Origin: Alsobacter ponti
GTDB lineage: Bacteria > Pseudomonadota > Alphaproteobacteria > Rhizobiales > Beijerinckiaceae
Reading direction: 5' to 3'
DNA length: 64,000 bases
NCBI RefSeq assembly: GCF_024294805.1
Contig: NZ_JANCLU010000019.1
Span: 1-64,000 of the forward strand
The notes beneath the pieces were generated by a model, which saw only the letters and a list, made by a program, of their open reading frames with translations, did not search any database and was not told where the DNA came from. Shown here piece by piece: positions 8,629 through 17,247 of the stretch (its first letter is position 1; every line of letters starts with the position of its first letter). A program made the translations under genes and the position numbers.

Positions 8629-9312
8629 TCATTCCTCGATGGGCTGCAAGCTCGCGTCGTCCTCACGCCCGCGCCTGACGGCCAGCTCCACCGACTCCGC
8701 GAAGCGCAGTTCGGCCGCCGCCGCGATGCCCTCCAGCCCGACGCCGATCTCGTGGCCGTGAATCTGCGCGGCGAGGCGGCGGCTGCGCTCCATGGTGTCG
8801 CGCAGCACGGCGGGATCGGGGGAGGGGCCGGGCGGGCGTTCCAGCGCGCCAGGAACGGCGATGCGATGCGTGCAGACGATCAGGAACTCCACGCGCTGGC
8901 GGTGGAGGCCGAAGGGCATCGTCAGGCGGATATAGTCGTAGTCGGCCGCGTTCCAGTGGGCGGATACGCGGCGGCAGACGGGCTGCCGCGCGTCGACGGC
9001 TTCCTGGTAGTGGGCGGTCACGAGCGCGCCGAACGCCTTGTCCTCGTAGTCGGCCGTCGTCAGGCCGGACATGTCGCGCGCGTCGGGATTGGTGACCGTC
9101 GCTCCGTAGTGCAGGAAGCGGAACCGGTTGGGCCCCTCGACCCGCAGGAGGTGGACGCGCCCCGGCTCGACCTGAATTCGCCTTGCGTCGAGGTCCGCCA
9201 GGGAGGGCAGGCCGTCGACTTCCAGCGACCACCAGTAGTCGACGAGCCTCCGAAGGTGGGGAGGTTCGATGTCGCCGAGCGGTACAAGGTGGGATCGGTC
9301 CAGCGAAAACAC
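8629..9312 (-). CDS. PAS domain (PAS_5-like) protein
   Basis: About 227 residues. The opening LRRLVDYWWSLEVDGLPS, the segment VHLLRVEGPNRFRFLHYG, then RDMSGLTT and YDYIRLTMPFG follow the layout of PAS_5 proteins common in Hyphomicrobiales, which bind a small ligand or act as sensors without an output domain. The start is uncertain: a GTG at 9312 with GAGG 6 nt upstream is preferred, while GTG at 9381 would add 23 Arg/Ala-rich residues without a good SD. It is the first gene of a likely operon with the acyl-CoA synthetase. A role in sensing the acid or CoA product is inference. The C-terminal 60 residues are helical and unrecognised. Confidence 0.7.
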   Translation of the reverse strand: MFSLDRSHLVPLGDIEPPHLRRLVDYWWSLEVDGLPSLADLDARRIQVEPGRVHLLRVEGPNRFRFLHYGATVTNPDARDMSGLTTADYEDKAFGALVTAHYQEAVDARQPVCRRVSAHWNAADYDYIRLTMPFGLHRQRVEFLIVCTHRIAVPGALERPPGPSPDPAVLRDTMERSRRLAAQIHGHEIGVGLEGIAAAAELRFAESVELAVRRGREDDASLQPIEE

Positions 9313-9468
9313 CGTCAACCTCGTCGCGGCGAGGCACGCCCGCCGCGCCACACGGTGGGCCAGCGCCACGCCGCGTCCCACGCGCCGACACTATCACGCT
9401 CCGCCGACGAATTGTGCATACAACCGTGGATAACGAAGCGGCGACGCTGGCGTGCTGACTCGCGGCCG

Positions 9469-9882
9469 TCAGGAGCAGATCTGGACGCGCCGCCAGTATG
9501 GGCGACCCCAGGCGTCATAGACACGCGCGTTCCGCCAGTAACATCCGGGGTTGTAGTAAACCGGGCCATTATAGGCGGGGTAGCCGTATCCGTAGCCGCC
9601 GTAACCGCCATAGCCATACCCGTAGGGAGCGGTCGCCAGCGCGCCGAGCGCCAGCCCTCCGATCAATCCCGCCGCGATCGCGGGGCCGGCATTGTAGTGC
9701 CGGTAGCCGTAACCGTAGTACCGGCCGGGATAATAGTGTCCGCCGCCCGGATAGTGGCGCGCGCCGTAGAAGCCGCGCGCCTGAGCCTGCGCCGGCGCAG
9801 CCGACGCGGCGATCGTGCCAACGCCGAGGGCAAGGGTGAGGCCCGCCGCCACGACACCGCGAACCGTTGACCGAACGAACAT
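9469..9882 (-). CDS. Exported Tyr/Gly-rich protein
   Basis: A 137-residue protein of unknown function. A signal peptide spans about residues 1-34 (basic start, GVVAAGLTLALGVGTIAAS, APAQAQA). The mature part is very rich in Tyr and Gly (HYYPGRYYGYGYRHY, YGYGYGGYGGYGYGY) with a Gly/Ala hydrophobic segment between (AIAAGLIGGLALGALA), which may insert in a membrane or glycine-zipper. It ends with a conserved-looking block, CYWRNARVYDAWGRPYWRRVQIC, with two cysteines that could form a disulfide. Similar proteins are widespread in rhizobial genomes and poorly understood. The ATG at 9882 follows GGGAG. No EcfG-type site precedes it. Confidence 0.75.
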   Translation of the reverse strand: MFVRSTVRGVVAAGLTLALGVGTIAASAAPAQAQARGFYGARHYPGGGHYYPGRYYGYGYRHYNAGPAIAAGLIGGLALGALATAPYGYGYGGYGGYGYGYPAYNGPVYYNPGCYWRNARVYDAWGRPYWRRVQICS

Positions 9883-10025
9883 GGCGAGAACTCCCGTTCG
9901 AACGCGGCGTCCCTTGCTTCCGCGCCTTCGGACGCAAGCGCCGCACCTCCAGGGTTCAAGCTTTATTGAGATCGGCGGCGCGGTCGTGGAGAAATGCGAG
10001 CAAATTGATGGCGAGCCCTGCGAGG

Positions 10026-11030
10026 TCAGCCATATCCGCCGATAATCGGCAGGATTTCGCCGGTGATGTAGCTGGAGCACGACGGCGCGGCGAGGAAGAC
10101 ATAGGCCGGCGCGATCTCCTCGGGCTGGGCCGGCCGTTTCATCGGCACCGACGCGCCGAATTGGGCGACGTCTTTTCCCGTCTTGTCGGCGGGATTGAGC
10201 GGCGTCCACACCGGGCCCGGGGCGACGACGTTGACGCGGATTCCCCGCTCCAGCAGATGCCCGGCGAGCGACCGCCCGAACGCGTGGATGCCGCCCTTCG
10301 TCATCGAATAGTCCAGCAATTGCTTGCTGCCCATGATGCCGGTGACCGAGCCGGTGAGAAGGATGGAGCTGCCTTGCTTGAGATGGGGCAGGGCGGCCTT
10401 CACCATGTTGAAATAACCGTAGAGGTTCGTCTTCAGCGTGCGGTCGAAGTGTTCGTCCGTCAGGTCCTCGATTTTCTCGACATGCTCCTGGAAGGCGGCA
10501 TTGTTGACGAGGATGTCGAGCTTGCCGAAGGCTTCGACCGTGCGGGACACGGCGTCCTTGCAATAGGCGGAGTCCGCCACGTCTCCGGGCAGCAGGATGC
10601 ACCGGCGGCCTTCCTTCTCGATGGCCTGCTGGGTCTCGCGCGCATCCTCATGCTCGTCGAGATAGGCGACGGCCACGTCCGCGCCCTCGCGGGCGTAGAG
10701 CACGGCGACGGCGCGCCCGATGCCGGAATCCGCGCCGGTGATCAGCGCGGCCATGCCTTCGAGCTTGCCGGAACCGCGATAGGCTGGCGCCTCGAACATG
10801 GGACGCGGGTCGAGCTTCGACTCGAGGCCGGGCTTCGCTTGGTGCTGTTCGGGGAGCGGATTTTCGGGATAGCGCCGCTGCCCGAGCTGCGCCGGGCCCG
10901 CTTCGCCGCCGCCGCCGCCCTTCTTCTCGTCGATGCCGCGCTGGATGTCGCGCTCCGCCTGCGCCGTGCGGTCGGCCCGCGCGCGGTGCGCCGTGTCTCC
11001 GCCCTGGCCGCTACCGTGCTGCGTCGCCAT
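10026..11030 (-). CDS. Short-chain dehydrogenase/reductase, stress-type with N-terminal extension
   Basis: A 334-residue SDR oxidoreductase of the YghA/general stress protein 39 type. Residues 1-80 form a polar, probably disordered extension ending in PRPMFEAPAYRGSGKLEG. The Rossmann core follows: ALITGADSGIGRAVAV (cofactor loop TGxxxGIG), ILVNNAA (NNAG-type), catalytic Ser in LLTGSVTG, and YSMTKGG with Tyr and Lys. The C-terminal ITGEILPIIGGYG closes the fold. NADP(H) preference and substrate are unknown. The ATG at 11030 has GGAG-like sequence upstream. It lies 95 bp after the BON gene and probably shares its EcfG-type promoter, fitting the stress association of this SDR group. Confidence 0.9.
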   Translation of the reverse strand: MATQHGSGQGGDTAHRARADRTAQAERDIQRGIDEKKGGGGGEAGPAQLGQRRYPENPLPEQHQAKPGLESKLDPRPMFEAPAYRGSGKLEGMAALITGADSGIGRAVAVLYAREGADVAVAYLDEHEDARETQQAIEKEGRRCILLPGDVADSAYCKDAVSRTVEAFGKLDILVNNAAFQEHVEKIEDLTDEHFDRTLKTNLYGYFNMVKAALPHLKQGSSILLTGSVTGIMGSKQLLDYSMTKGGIHAFGRSLAGHLLERGIRVNVVAPGPVWTPLNPADKTGKDVAQFGASVPMKRPAQPEEIAPAYVFLAAPSCSSYITGEILPIIGGYG

Positions 11031-11125
11031 GCTTTGTCTCCTCGGCCTTGTCTCCTCGGCCTCGTCTCCCCGGATGATGCGAATGACGGCGCGGCCCCAG
11101 GACCGGGGCCACGCCGCGAGTGGGT

Positions 11126-12064
11126 TCAGGACCCGCTGAGTCCCGACTTCGTCGACGTGCCGGAGGACGTTCCGCTGCCGTAGACCGACTGCGAGCTGCT
11201 TCCCGTCGTGGTCGACGAGGCGCCCGTGCTCGACGTCTGGCCGGAGCCGAGGCCGGTCGAGCCGATCGGGGTCGACTGGTTCTGGCTCACGCGCAGATTG
11301 TTCTGCACGTGGTTCACGCCGGAGACGCGCTCGGCGATGTCCTCCGCCCGGCGGCGGATATCGCGCCGGTCGACATTGCCGCTCAGCGTGACCTCGCAGT
11401 TCGAGACCGAGACCTCGACGTCGCTCGCGTCGATCATCGGATCGTCGGTCAGCCGGTCGCAGATCTCTTCCCGGATGCGGTCGTCGGAGCGCGCATAGCC
11501 CTTGGGGCCTCGGCCGCGATGTTCGCCGCGCTCGTCCATGCGGCGGCGGCGCTCGGCGTCCTCGTCGCCGAACCACGAGGCGACCTCGTCGGTCGCCCGG
11601 TCCAAGAAGCCGCGGTCGTTGTCGCCGCCATAGCGGCCGGACGATCCGCGCCAGCTCTCGTCACGGCCGTAGCCGCCCCAGCCTTCGCTCGAGCCGCCCG
11701 TCCACGACGAGCCATAGTCCTGCCGGCCCGAGCGGCCGTAGCCGGAACCGTAGCCGCGCTCGCCGGAACCGTAGCCGGACGGACCGGCCTCTCCGCGATA
11801 GGAGGAGTCGCCGCGATAGCCCGAGCCGCCGCCATACGAAGAGCCGCCGGAGCCGCGCCCATAGCCGCCGGAGCCGCCATATTCACCGCCCTGCGACATG
11901 CCGCGGTGATGGCTCGGCCCGTAGTCGGGGCTGCGTCCGCCCTCGCCGGACCACATGCCGCGGTCGTCGTCGCGCCGCTCGTCCCAGCGCTCGCGTTCGT
12001 TCCAGCGCTCGCGGCCCGAGCCGTAGCGGTCCTGCTCGTGTCTCCATCGATCCTGATTGGCCAT
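11126..12064 (-). CDS. BON domain protein with Gly/Tyr/Arg-rich N-terminus
   Basis: A 312-residue protein. Residues 1-150 are low-complexity, first charged (RERWNERERWDERRDDD), then Gly/Ser/Tyr with recurring GYG and GYGR motifs. Residues about 190-260 form one BON domain (DDRIREEICDRLTDDPMID, VEVSVSNCEVTLSGNVDRRDIRRRAEDIAERVSGV shortened here to its ends), a fold found in envelope and stress proteins that may bind phospholipid. The tail is Ser/Thr/Gly-rich. There is no signal peptide. The ATG at 12064 follows GGAGG. An exact GGAAC-N16-CGTT promoter sits 57 bp upstream, placing the gene in the predicted EcfG stress regulon. The SDR gene follows in the same direction. Confidence 0.85.
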   Translation of the reverse strand: MANQDRWRHEQDRYGSGRERWNERERWDERRDDDRGMWSGEGGRSPDYGPSHHRGMSQGGEYGGSGGYGRGSGGSSYGGGSGYRGDSSYRGEAGPSGYGSGERGYGSGYGRSGRQDYGSSWTGGSSEGWGGYGRDESWRGSSGRYGGDNDRGFLDRATDEVASWFGDEDAERRRRMDERGEHRGRGPKGYARSDDRIREEICDRLTDDPMIDASDVEVSVSNCEVTLSGNVDRRDIRRRAEDIAERVSGVNHVQNNLRVSQNQSTPIGSTGLGSGQTSSTGASSTTTGSSSQSVYGSGTSSGTSTKSGLSGS

Positions 12065-12120
12065 CGAAGCCTCCCGATTGGCTGATGTCCGACCCTCTGG
12101 TCGGGCTGGGGAGCGGATGA

Positions 12121-12145
12121 AACGCCATCTCGATAGGTCGGTTCC
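12121..12145 (-). promoter_or_regulatory. EcfG-type stress promoter of the BON gene
   Basis: On the minus strand GGAAC (12145-12141) and CGTT (12124-12121) are separated by exactly 16 bp, the consensus of alphaproteobacterial general stress sigma factors (EcfG/SigT). The CGTT element lies 57 nt before the BON start codon. A perfect 6-bp inverted repeat (12089-12104) lies between promoter and gene and would fall in the 5' leader. Confidence 0.65.
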
Positions 12146-12236
12146 GCGCCGCTTCGGGGAGCCTCACCGACGTTCGGGCTTGCCTCCGGGCCGCCGCCGA
12201 CGCCATCTGGACGGGCGGGAACGAGGGAGCTTCGGC

Positions 12237-12980
12237 ATGGCGAGCGACGAGATCCGGGTCGAGCGGGCGGACGGGGTGACGACGATCACGATGGCGCGCG
12301 CCGCCAAGAAGAACGCGATCACGACCGCCATGTACGCGGCGATGGCCGAGGCGTTTCGCGACGCCGATTCAGACCCTGGCGTCGGGGCCGTCGTGCTCTC
12401 CGGCGAGGGCGGCGTGTTCACCGCCGGCAACGATCTGCGCGACTTCCTCGACAATCCGCCGCGCGGGCCCGACGCGCCGGTTCGCCGCTTCCTCGACGCG
12501 GTCGCCTTTTGCCGCAAGCCGGTCGTCGCCTCCGTGCCGGGGCTCGCCGTCGGCGTGGGCGCGACCATCCTGCTCCACTGCGATCTCGTCTATGCGTCGC
12601 CCAAGGCGCGGTTCCTGACGCCGTTCGTGGGGCTCGGCCTGGTGCCGGAGGCGGCGAGCACGCTGCTCTTGCCGCGCCTCGTCGGGCACGCGCGGGCGGC
12701 GCGGCTCCTGATGCTGGGCGAGGGGATTGACGCCGACACCGCGCTCGCTTGGGGACTGGCGAGCGCCGTCGTCCCCGAGGACGAGCTGGAGCGGGCGTCG
12801 CGCGCCGCCGCGAGCCGCCTTGCCGCGCTGCCGCGCGAGGCGCTGCTGGAGACGAAGCGACTGATGCGACCCGACCCGGACGAACTGGCCGCCGCCATGC
12901 AGCGCGAGTTCGACGCTTTCGCGGAACGTCTCGATTCGGCGGAGGCGAAGGCGGCCTTCGCGGCCTTCCTCGCGCGCTAG
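12237..12980 (+). CDS. Enoyl-CoA hydratase/isomerase family protein
   Basis: A 247-residue crotonase-fold enzyme. The oxyanion-hole segments are present: VFTAGNDLRDF and PGLAVGVGATILLHCDLVYAS (ends quoted), the latter with Gly-Val-Gly in place of the usual GGG. The acidic position LGLVPEAAST is nearer the isomerase type (one glutamate) than the two-glutamate hydratases, so exact chemistry is unclear. The C-terminus ends in the usual trimer helix. The ATG at 12237 follows GAGGGAG; the upstream open frame is non-family. It is transcribed divergently from the BON gene (172 bp between) and its 3' end overlaps the MOSC gene by 4 bp. Confidence 0.88.
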   Translation: MASDEIRVERADGVTTITMARAAKKNAITTAMYAAMAEAFRDADSDPGVGAVVLSGEGGVFTAGNDLRDFLDNPPRGPDAPVRRFLDAVAFCRKPVVASVPGLAVGVGATILLHCDLVYASPKARFLTPFVGLGLVPEAASTLLLPRLVGHARAARLLMLGEGIDADTALAWGLASAVVPEDELERASRAAASRLAALPREALLETKRLMRPDPDELAAAMQREFDAFAERLDSAEAKAAFAAFLAR

Positions 12981-13576
12981 TAGACCCACTGCTCGGGCAC
13001 GCGCACCTCCACCGCGTCGCCGGCGCGGACCGTCCCGGCGCGCTCGACCCACGCCACCAGCCCGCGCAGCCGGGCGGCCGCCTTGACGAAGGCGAGGTCG
13101 AGGCCCGCGCGGTCCGGGTACTGCTTCGCGATCGCCCGTCCCGGGTTGCGGCAAGGCGTGTTCAGCTCCTCGACCGCGAGCACGGCGCCCCCGGCGAAAA
13201 ACAGGCGGGAGCCCCGCGCCAGCATGGACAGGTTCTCCACCCCGTCGATCACCATGTTGGCGCCCAGCCATTCGGGCCTGACGGCCGGGACGTCGAGCCC
13301 CCGGGCGATCGTCGCCAGCTCGGCGGTCGAGACGATCGAGACCTGGCGGGAATTGCGGATCGGCTCCCCGCGCCGGTACCACGGCGTCCGCGCGTCGGCG
13401 GCGCGGGCATGGCCCCGGTGACGCTCGATCGCGATCCCCGGCAGGACGAAGCCCTCGAGGTCGAGCTCGGCCTCGTCGACCGGGCGGGTGACGAAGCCGT
13501 CCCCGTCGGCGACAAAAAGGCCGGCGAGGGTCGCCGGAATGCGGCGCGCGGGGGTGATTCCGAAGGACCTGGACAT
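12977..13576 (-). CDS. MOSC domain protein
   Basis: A 199-residue protein of the MOSC (molybdenum cofactor sulfurase C-terminal) superfamily. Recognisable parts are IRNSRQVSIVSTAEL, RPEWLGANMVIDGV, LARGSRLFF and the block with the family's conserved cysteine, VEELNTPCRNPGRAI. MOSC proteins carry or transfer sulfur to molybdenum cofactor or reduce N-hydroxylated compounds; the partner here is unknown. The ATG at 13576 gives MSRSFGIT. It converges with the enoyl-CoA hydratase gene, overlapping by 4 bp. There is a 115-bp gap to the dehydratase gene upstream, which reads the same way, so co-transcription is possible. Confidence 0.85.
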   Translation of the reverse strand: MSRSFGITPARRIPATLAGLFVADGDGFVTRPVDEAELDLEGFVLPGIAIERHRGHARAADARTPWYRRGEPIRNSRQVSIVSTAELATIARGLDVPAVRPEWLGANMVIDGVENLSMLARGSRLFFAGGAVLAVEELNTPCRNPGRAIAKQYPDRAGLDLAFVKAAARLRGLVAWVERAGTVRAGDAVEVRVPEQWVY

Positions 13577-13691
13577 TGGAACTTTCAATGGAGCCGGATT
13601 CCAACATGCATTCTGTCGAACCGCCGACATTCGGGCTGGAGATCGCGGCCGAAACCGGCAAGACGATCGCGGTTTCGGATCGACTTCCGTG

Positions 13692-15416
13692 TCAGTCGTC
13701 CGGTCCCCGGGCCCTGAGCAGGTCGAAGTCGCACCCCTCGTCGGCCTGCAGCACGTGGTCGCGAAACAGGCGGGCATAGCCCCGGTTTTCCGCCGGCCGT
13801 GGCGGCCTGGGGGTCCATTCCTCCCGCCGGCGCGCCAGTTCGGCCTCGTCCACCAGCAGGTCGATGGTCCGCGCCTCCACGTCCAGGCGGATCCTGTCGC
13901 CATCCCGCACCAAGGCGAGCGGCCCCCCGACCGCCGCCTCCGGCGCGATGTGAAGCACGATGGTGCCGAAGGCCGTCCCGGACATGCGGGCGTCCGAGAT
14001 GCGCACCATGTCCTTCACTCCCTCGCGGGCGAGCTTGCGGGGAATCGGCAAATAGCCGCTCTCGGGCATCCCCGGCGCGCCCTTCGGGCCGGCGTTGCGC
14101 AGCACGAGCACGTCCTGCGCCGTCACGTCGAGCGCGGGGTCGTCCATGCGCGCGGTCATGTCCTCGACGTCCTCGAACACCACCGCGCGGCCCTCGTGTC
14201 GCATCAGCGCGGGAGAGGCGGCCGACTGCTTGATGACCGCGCCGCGAGGGGCGAGGTTGCCGCCGAGCACCGCCATGCTGCCCTCGGGCGACACGGGGTT
14301 GTCCCGGCTGCGGATCACCGTCTGCCCGGGCGTGTCCTCGGCCGCGTCGATCCACGCGCCAAGGGTCTCTCCCGTGATGGTGGGAGCGCCGGCCGCGAGA
14401 TGCTCGCGGATCTCGCGCAGCAGTCGCGGAACGCCGCCGGCATGGTGGAAGTGCTCCATGTAGTGCTGGCCCGAGGGCTTGAGGTCGACCAAAACCGGCA
14501 CCTCCCGGCCCAGTCTGTCGAACGTGGCGTAGTCGAGCGGCAGGCCCGCCCGCCCCGCGATCGCCGCGAGGTGCACCAGCCCGTTGGTGGACCCGCCGAT
14601 CGCCTGAAGCACGGCCATGGCGTTGCGCAGCGAATCCGCCGTCACGATCTCGTTCGGCCTGGGCCCCTTGCAGGCTGCCATGGCGGCGGCGGCGCGACCG
14701 GTCGCCTCGGCGATCCGCAGCCGGTCGGCGTGGGTGGCGGGCGCGGTCGCGGAGCCGGGCAGGGCGATGCCCATCGCCTCGGCCATGCAGGCCATCGTGC
14801 TGGCCGTGCCCATCACCATGCAGGTGCCGACGGACGGCGCGAGACGGCCGGCGATGGCTTCCATCTCGGCCGCGTCGATACGTCCGCCGCGATGCTCGCC
14901 CCACAGGCGGCGGCAGTCGGTGCAGGCCCCGAGCACCTCGCCGCGATGATGCCCGACCACCATCGGTCCCACCGGCAGGACGATGGCGGGGATGCCGGCG
15001 CTGACGGCGGCCATGATCTGCGCCGGCATGGTCTTGTCGCACCCGCCGATCAGCACGATGGCGTCCATCGGCTGCGCGCGGATCATCTCCTCGGTGTCCA
15101 TCGCCATCAGGTTGCGCAGGTACATCGAGGTCGGATGCGCGAAGGATTCGTGGATGGAGATGGTCGGGAAGGCCATGGGCAGCGCCCCGGCCAGCATGAC
15201 GCCGCGGCGGATCGCCTCGACCAGCTGCGGAACGTTGCCGTGGCACGGATTGAAGTCGCTGCGGGTGTCCGCGATTCCGACGATGGGGCGGTCCAGGGCG
15301 TCGTCCGAATAGCCCGCCGCCTTGATGAACACCTTGCGCAGGAAGAGCGAAAAACCCGGGTCGCCGTAGGAGGTGAGCCCCTTGCGCAGCCCGCTGTTCT
15401 CGGCATCCCGCGTCAT
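13692..15416 (-). CDS. IlvD/Edd family sugar-acid dehydratase (L-arabinonate dehydratase-like)
   Basis: A 574-residue Fe-S dehydratase. The sequence is closer to sugar-acid (pentonate) dehydratases than to true IlvD: SDFNPCHGNVPQL, IGGCDKTMPAQI and VGTCMVMGTAST supply the three cluster cysteines, PMVVGHHRGEVLGACTDC is typical of L-arabinonate dehydratase, and SDARMSGTAFG holds the catalytic serine. The C-terminal HVLQADEGCDFDLL is also typical of the sugar-acid group. It would convert an aldonate to a 2-keto-3-deoxy acid. The ATG at 15416 gives MTRDAENSG. No sugar transporter, aldolase or regulator is adjacent, so the pathway partner is elsewhere. It is divergent from arfB. Confidence 0.87.
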   Translation of the reverse strand: MTRDAENSGLRKGLTSYGDPGFSLFLRKVFIKAAGYSDDALDRPIVGIADTRSDFNPCHGNVPQLVEAIRRGVMLAGALPMAFPTISIHESFAHPTSMYLRNLMAMDTEEMIRAQPMDAIVLIGGCDKTMPAQIMAAVSAGIPAIVLPVGPMVVGHHRGEVLGACTDCRRLWGEHRGGRIDAAEMEAIAGRLAPSVGTCMVMGTASTMACMAEAMGIALPGSATAPATHADRLRIAEATGRAAAAMAACKGPRPNEIVTADSLRNAMAVLQAIGGSTNGLVHLAAIAGRAGLPLDYATFDRLGREVPVLVDLKPSGQHYMEHFHHAGGVPRLLREIREHLAAGAPTITGETLGAWIDAAEDTPGQTVIRSRDNPVSPEGSMAVLGGNLAPRGAVIKQSAASPALMRHEGRAVVFEDVEDMTARMDDPALDVTAQDVLVLRNAGPKGAPGMPESGYLPIPRKLAREGVKDMVRISDARMSGTAFGTIVLHIAPEAAVGGPLALVRDGDRIRLDVEARTIDLLVDEAELARRREEWTPRPPRPAENRGYARLFRDHVLQADEGCDFDLLRARGPDD

Positions 15417-15563
15417 GTCCGTTCCTCCGCCTGCGCGCGGCCGGTTGTGTCGACTCGCGTGGGCCTGCATCAAACAGGCCGTCACCGGCCACCGCAACCT
15501 CGCAGACCGTCCCGCATGCGCCGATGTGCTATGCACAGGCCGGTCCACTCCTCGGGCAAGCCC

Positions 15564-15986
15564 ATGATCCGCGTCACAGGCCGCATTTCCCTCGATGAGC
15601 GTGAGCTCGACGAAAGCTTCCTGCGGGCGTCGGGCCCCGGCGGGCAGAACGTCAACAAGGTGGAGACGGCGGTTCAGCTGCGCCTCGACGTGGCCCGCTC
15701 GCCGTCTCTCCCCGACGAGGTCAAGGAGAGGCTGAAGGCGCTCGCGGGCAGCCGGATGACGCAGGACGGCGTGCTGGTCATCACGGCCCAGCGCCACCGC
15801 ACGCAGGAGCGCAACCGGCAAGACGCGCTGGAGCGCCTGCTCGACCTCATCCGTCAGGCGGCCGTGCGCCCGCTCGTGCGCCGTCCCACGCGTCCGACTC
15901 TCGCCTCGAAGAAGCGGCGTCTCGACAGCAAAAGCCGCCGGGCGACCGTCAAGAAGCTGCGCGGCGAGAAGCCGCCGGGAGATTGA
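15564..15986 (+). CDS. arfB: Alternative ribosome-rescue factor ArfB (peptidyl-tRNA hydrolase)
   Basis: A 140-residue release-factor homologue (YaeJ) that hydrolyses peptidyl-tRNA on stalled ribosomes without a codon. The catalytic GGQ lies in ASGPGGQNVNKVETAVQL (residues about 24-41). The C-terminal tail is long and basic (SKKRRLDSKSRRATVKKLRGEK), as needed to enter the empty mRNA channel. The ATG at 15564 gives MIRVTGRISL, the usual N-terminus. No codon-recognition domain is present, distinguishing it from prfA/prfB. It stands between the divergent dehydratase gene and ppx/gppA, 136 bp before the latter. Confidence 0.93.
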   Translation: MIRVTGRISLDERELDESFLRASGPGGQNVNKVETAVQLRLDVARSPSLPDEVKERLKALAGSRMTQDGVLVITAQRHRTQERNRQDALERLLDLIRQAAVRPLVRRPTRPTLASKKRRLDSKSRRATVKKLRGEKPPGD

Positions 15987-16065
15987 TTGCCGGGCCGCCA
16001 TTCTCCCGCCAGCATCGTCTTGCATGGAAAGCGGTTCGCGGCCGGGTTCGGCGAGCCAAGTCGCT

Positions 16066-16094
16066 TTGCAGTGCGGCACGACACCGTTTACGTT
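16066..16094 (+). promoter_or_regulatory. Candidate promoter of ppx/gppA
   Basis: TTGCAG and TACGTT are separated by 17 bp, about 30 bp before the GTG start of the phosphatase gene. The -35 is good and the -10 moderate, so this is a candidate only. Confidence 0.35.
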
Positions 16095-16122
16095 ATGCCG
16101 TGAATGAGATGAAGGAGCCGAC

Positions 16123-17247
16123 GTGCCGGTTGACGACGCAGGCGCAGTCACCAGCAGCCTCGACGGGGACACCGCCGAGCTGACGACGGTCGCGCGTCCA
16201 CTGGCTCCGCCGATCCCTCAGCGGCCGCACCACCAGGCCCCATCGCGACGGCCGGAGACGTCCACCTACGCGGCGCTCGATCTCGGCACCAATAATTGCC
16301 GCCTGCTGGTCGCGCGGCCGTCATCCGACGGATTTCGCGTCGTCGACGCCTTCTCGCGCATCGTCAGGCTGGGCGAAGGGCTGGGCGCGTCGGGGCGGCT
16401 CAAGGAAGCCGCCATCGGCCGCACAATCGAAGCGCTGAAGGTGTGCAGGAGCAAGATGGAGGCGCGCGGCGTCGGCCGGGCGCGGCTCATCGCCACCGAG
16501 GCGTGCCGCGCCGCCGCCAACGGAGGCGAGTTCATCGCCCGTGTCCGGGAGGAGGCCGACCTCGAGCTAGAGATCGTCGACCGCGAGACGGAAGCCCACC
16601 TCGCCGTGGCCGGATGCGCCGCGCTGGCCGATTCCCGCGCGTCCGGCGTACTCCTGTTCGACATCGGCGGCGGGTCGTCGGAGCTCGTCTGGCTGGACGG
16701 GCCCGCCGGCCGGCGCGGCGAACTGCGCGATCGCGTCCGCTTCTGGACGTCGCTGCCCGTCGGCGTCGTGACGCTCGCCGAGCGGCACGGCGGCGTGGAG
16801 GTCAGCCGCGAATCCTTCGAGCGCATGGTGATCGAAGTCGAGGACATGCTGTCGCAATTCGCCGCTGACGTCGCCGGCTCCGAGCGCTGCGACAAGTTTC
16901 ATTTGCTCGGCACGTCCGGCACGGTCACCACCATCGCCGGCGTCCATTTGCGGCTGCCGCGCTACGACAGGCGTCAGGTCGACGGGCTGTGGATGCACGA
17001 CGCCGACGTCGAGACCGTGATGGACCAGTTGCTCGACATGAGTTTCGACCAGCGCGCCGCGAACCCCTGCATCGGGTCCGAACGCGCCGACCTGGTGCTG
17101 GCCGGCTGCGCGATCCTCGAGGCGATCCGGCGGGCTTTCCCCGCCGACCGCCTGCGCATCGCCGATCGCGGGCTCAGGGAAGGCATCCTGATGGAGCTGA
17201 TGAGCGCCGACGGCGTCTGGACCTCAAGGCGCGGGCGGTACGCGTGA
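16123..17247 (+). CDS. Ppx/GppA family exopolyphosphatase/pppGpp phosphatase
   Basis: A 374-residue ASKHA-fold phosphatase that shortens polyphosphate or converts pppGpp to ppGpp. The two phosphate-binding loops are [11 protein letters not shown] (about residue 53) and [13 protein letters not shown] (about 178). Other family blocks are [14 protein letters not shown] and [13 protein letters not shown]. It is short (no C-terminal HD domain), as usual in Hyphomicrobiales. The start is GTG at 16123 with AAGGAG upstream. The first 48 residues are Pro-rich and variable. Its stop codon overlaps the start of rlmE (GTGA), so the two are coupled, as in many alphaproteobacteria. Confidence 0.92.
   Translation: MPVDDAGAVTSSLDGDTAELTTVARPLAPPIPQRPHHQAPSRRPETSTYAALDLGTNNCRLLVARPSSDGFRVVDAFSRIVRLGEGLGASGRLKEAAIGRTIEALKVCRSKMEARGVGRARLIATEACRAAANGGEFIARVREEADLELEIVDRETEAHLAVAGCAALADSRASGVLLFDIGGGSSELVWLDGPAGRRGELRDRVRFWTSLPVGVVTLAERHGGVEVSRESFERMVIEVEDMLSQFAADVAGSERCDKFHLLGTSGTVTTIAGVHLRLPRYDRRQVDGLWMHDADVETVMDQLLDMSFDQRAANPCIGSERADLVLAGCAILEAIRRAFPADRLRIADRGLREGILMELMSADGVWTSRRGRYA

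Noticed and set aside
13692-15416. True IlvD for branched-chain amino acids
   Set aside because: Motifs around the cluster cysteines and the C-terminal end follow the sugar-acid dehydratases instead.
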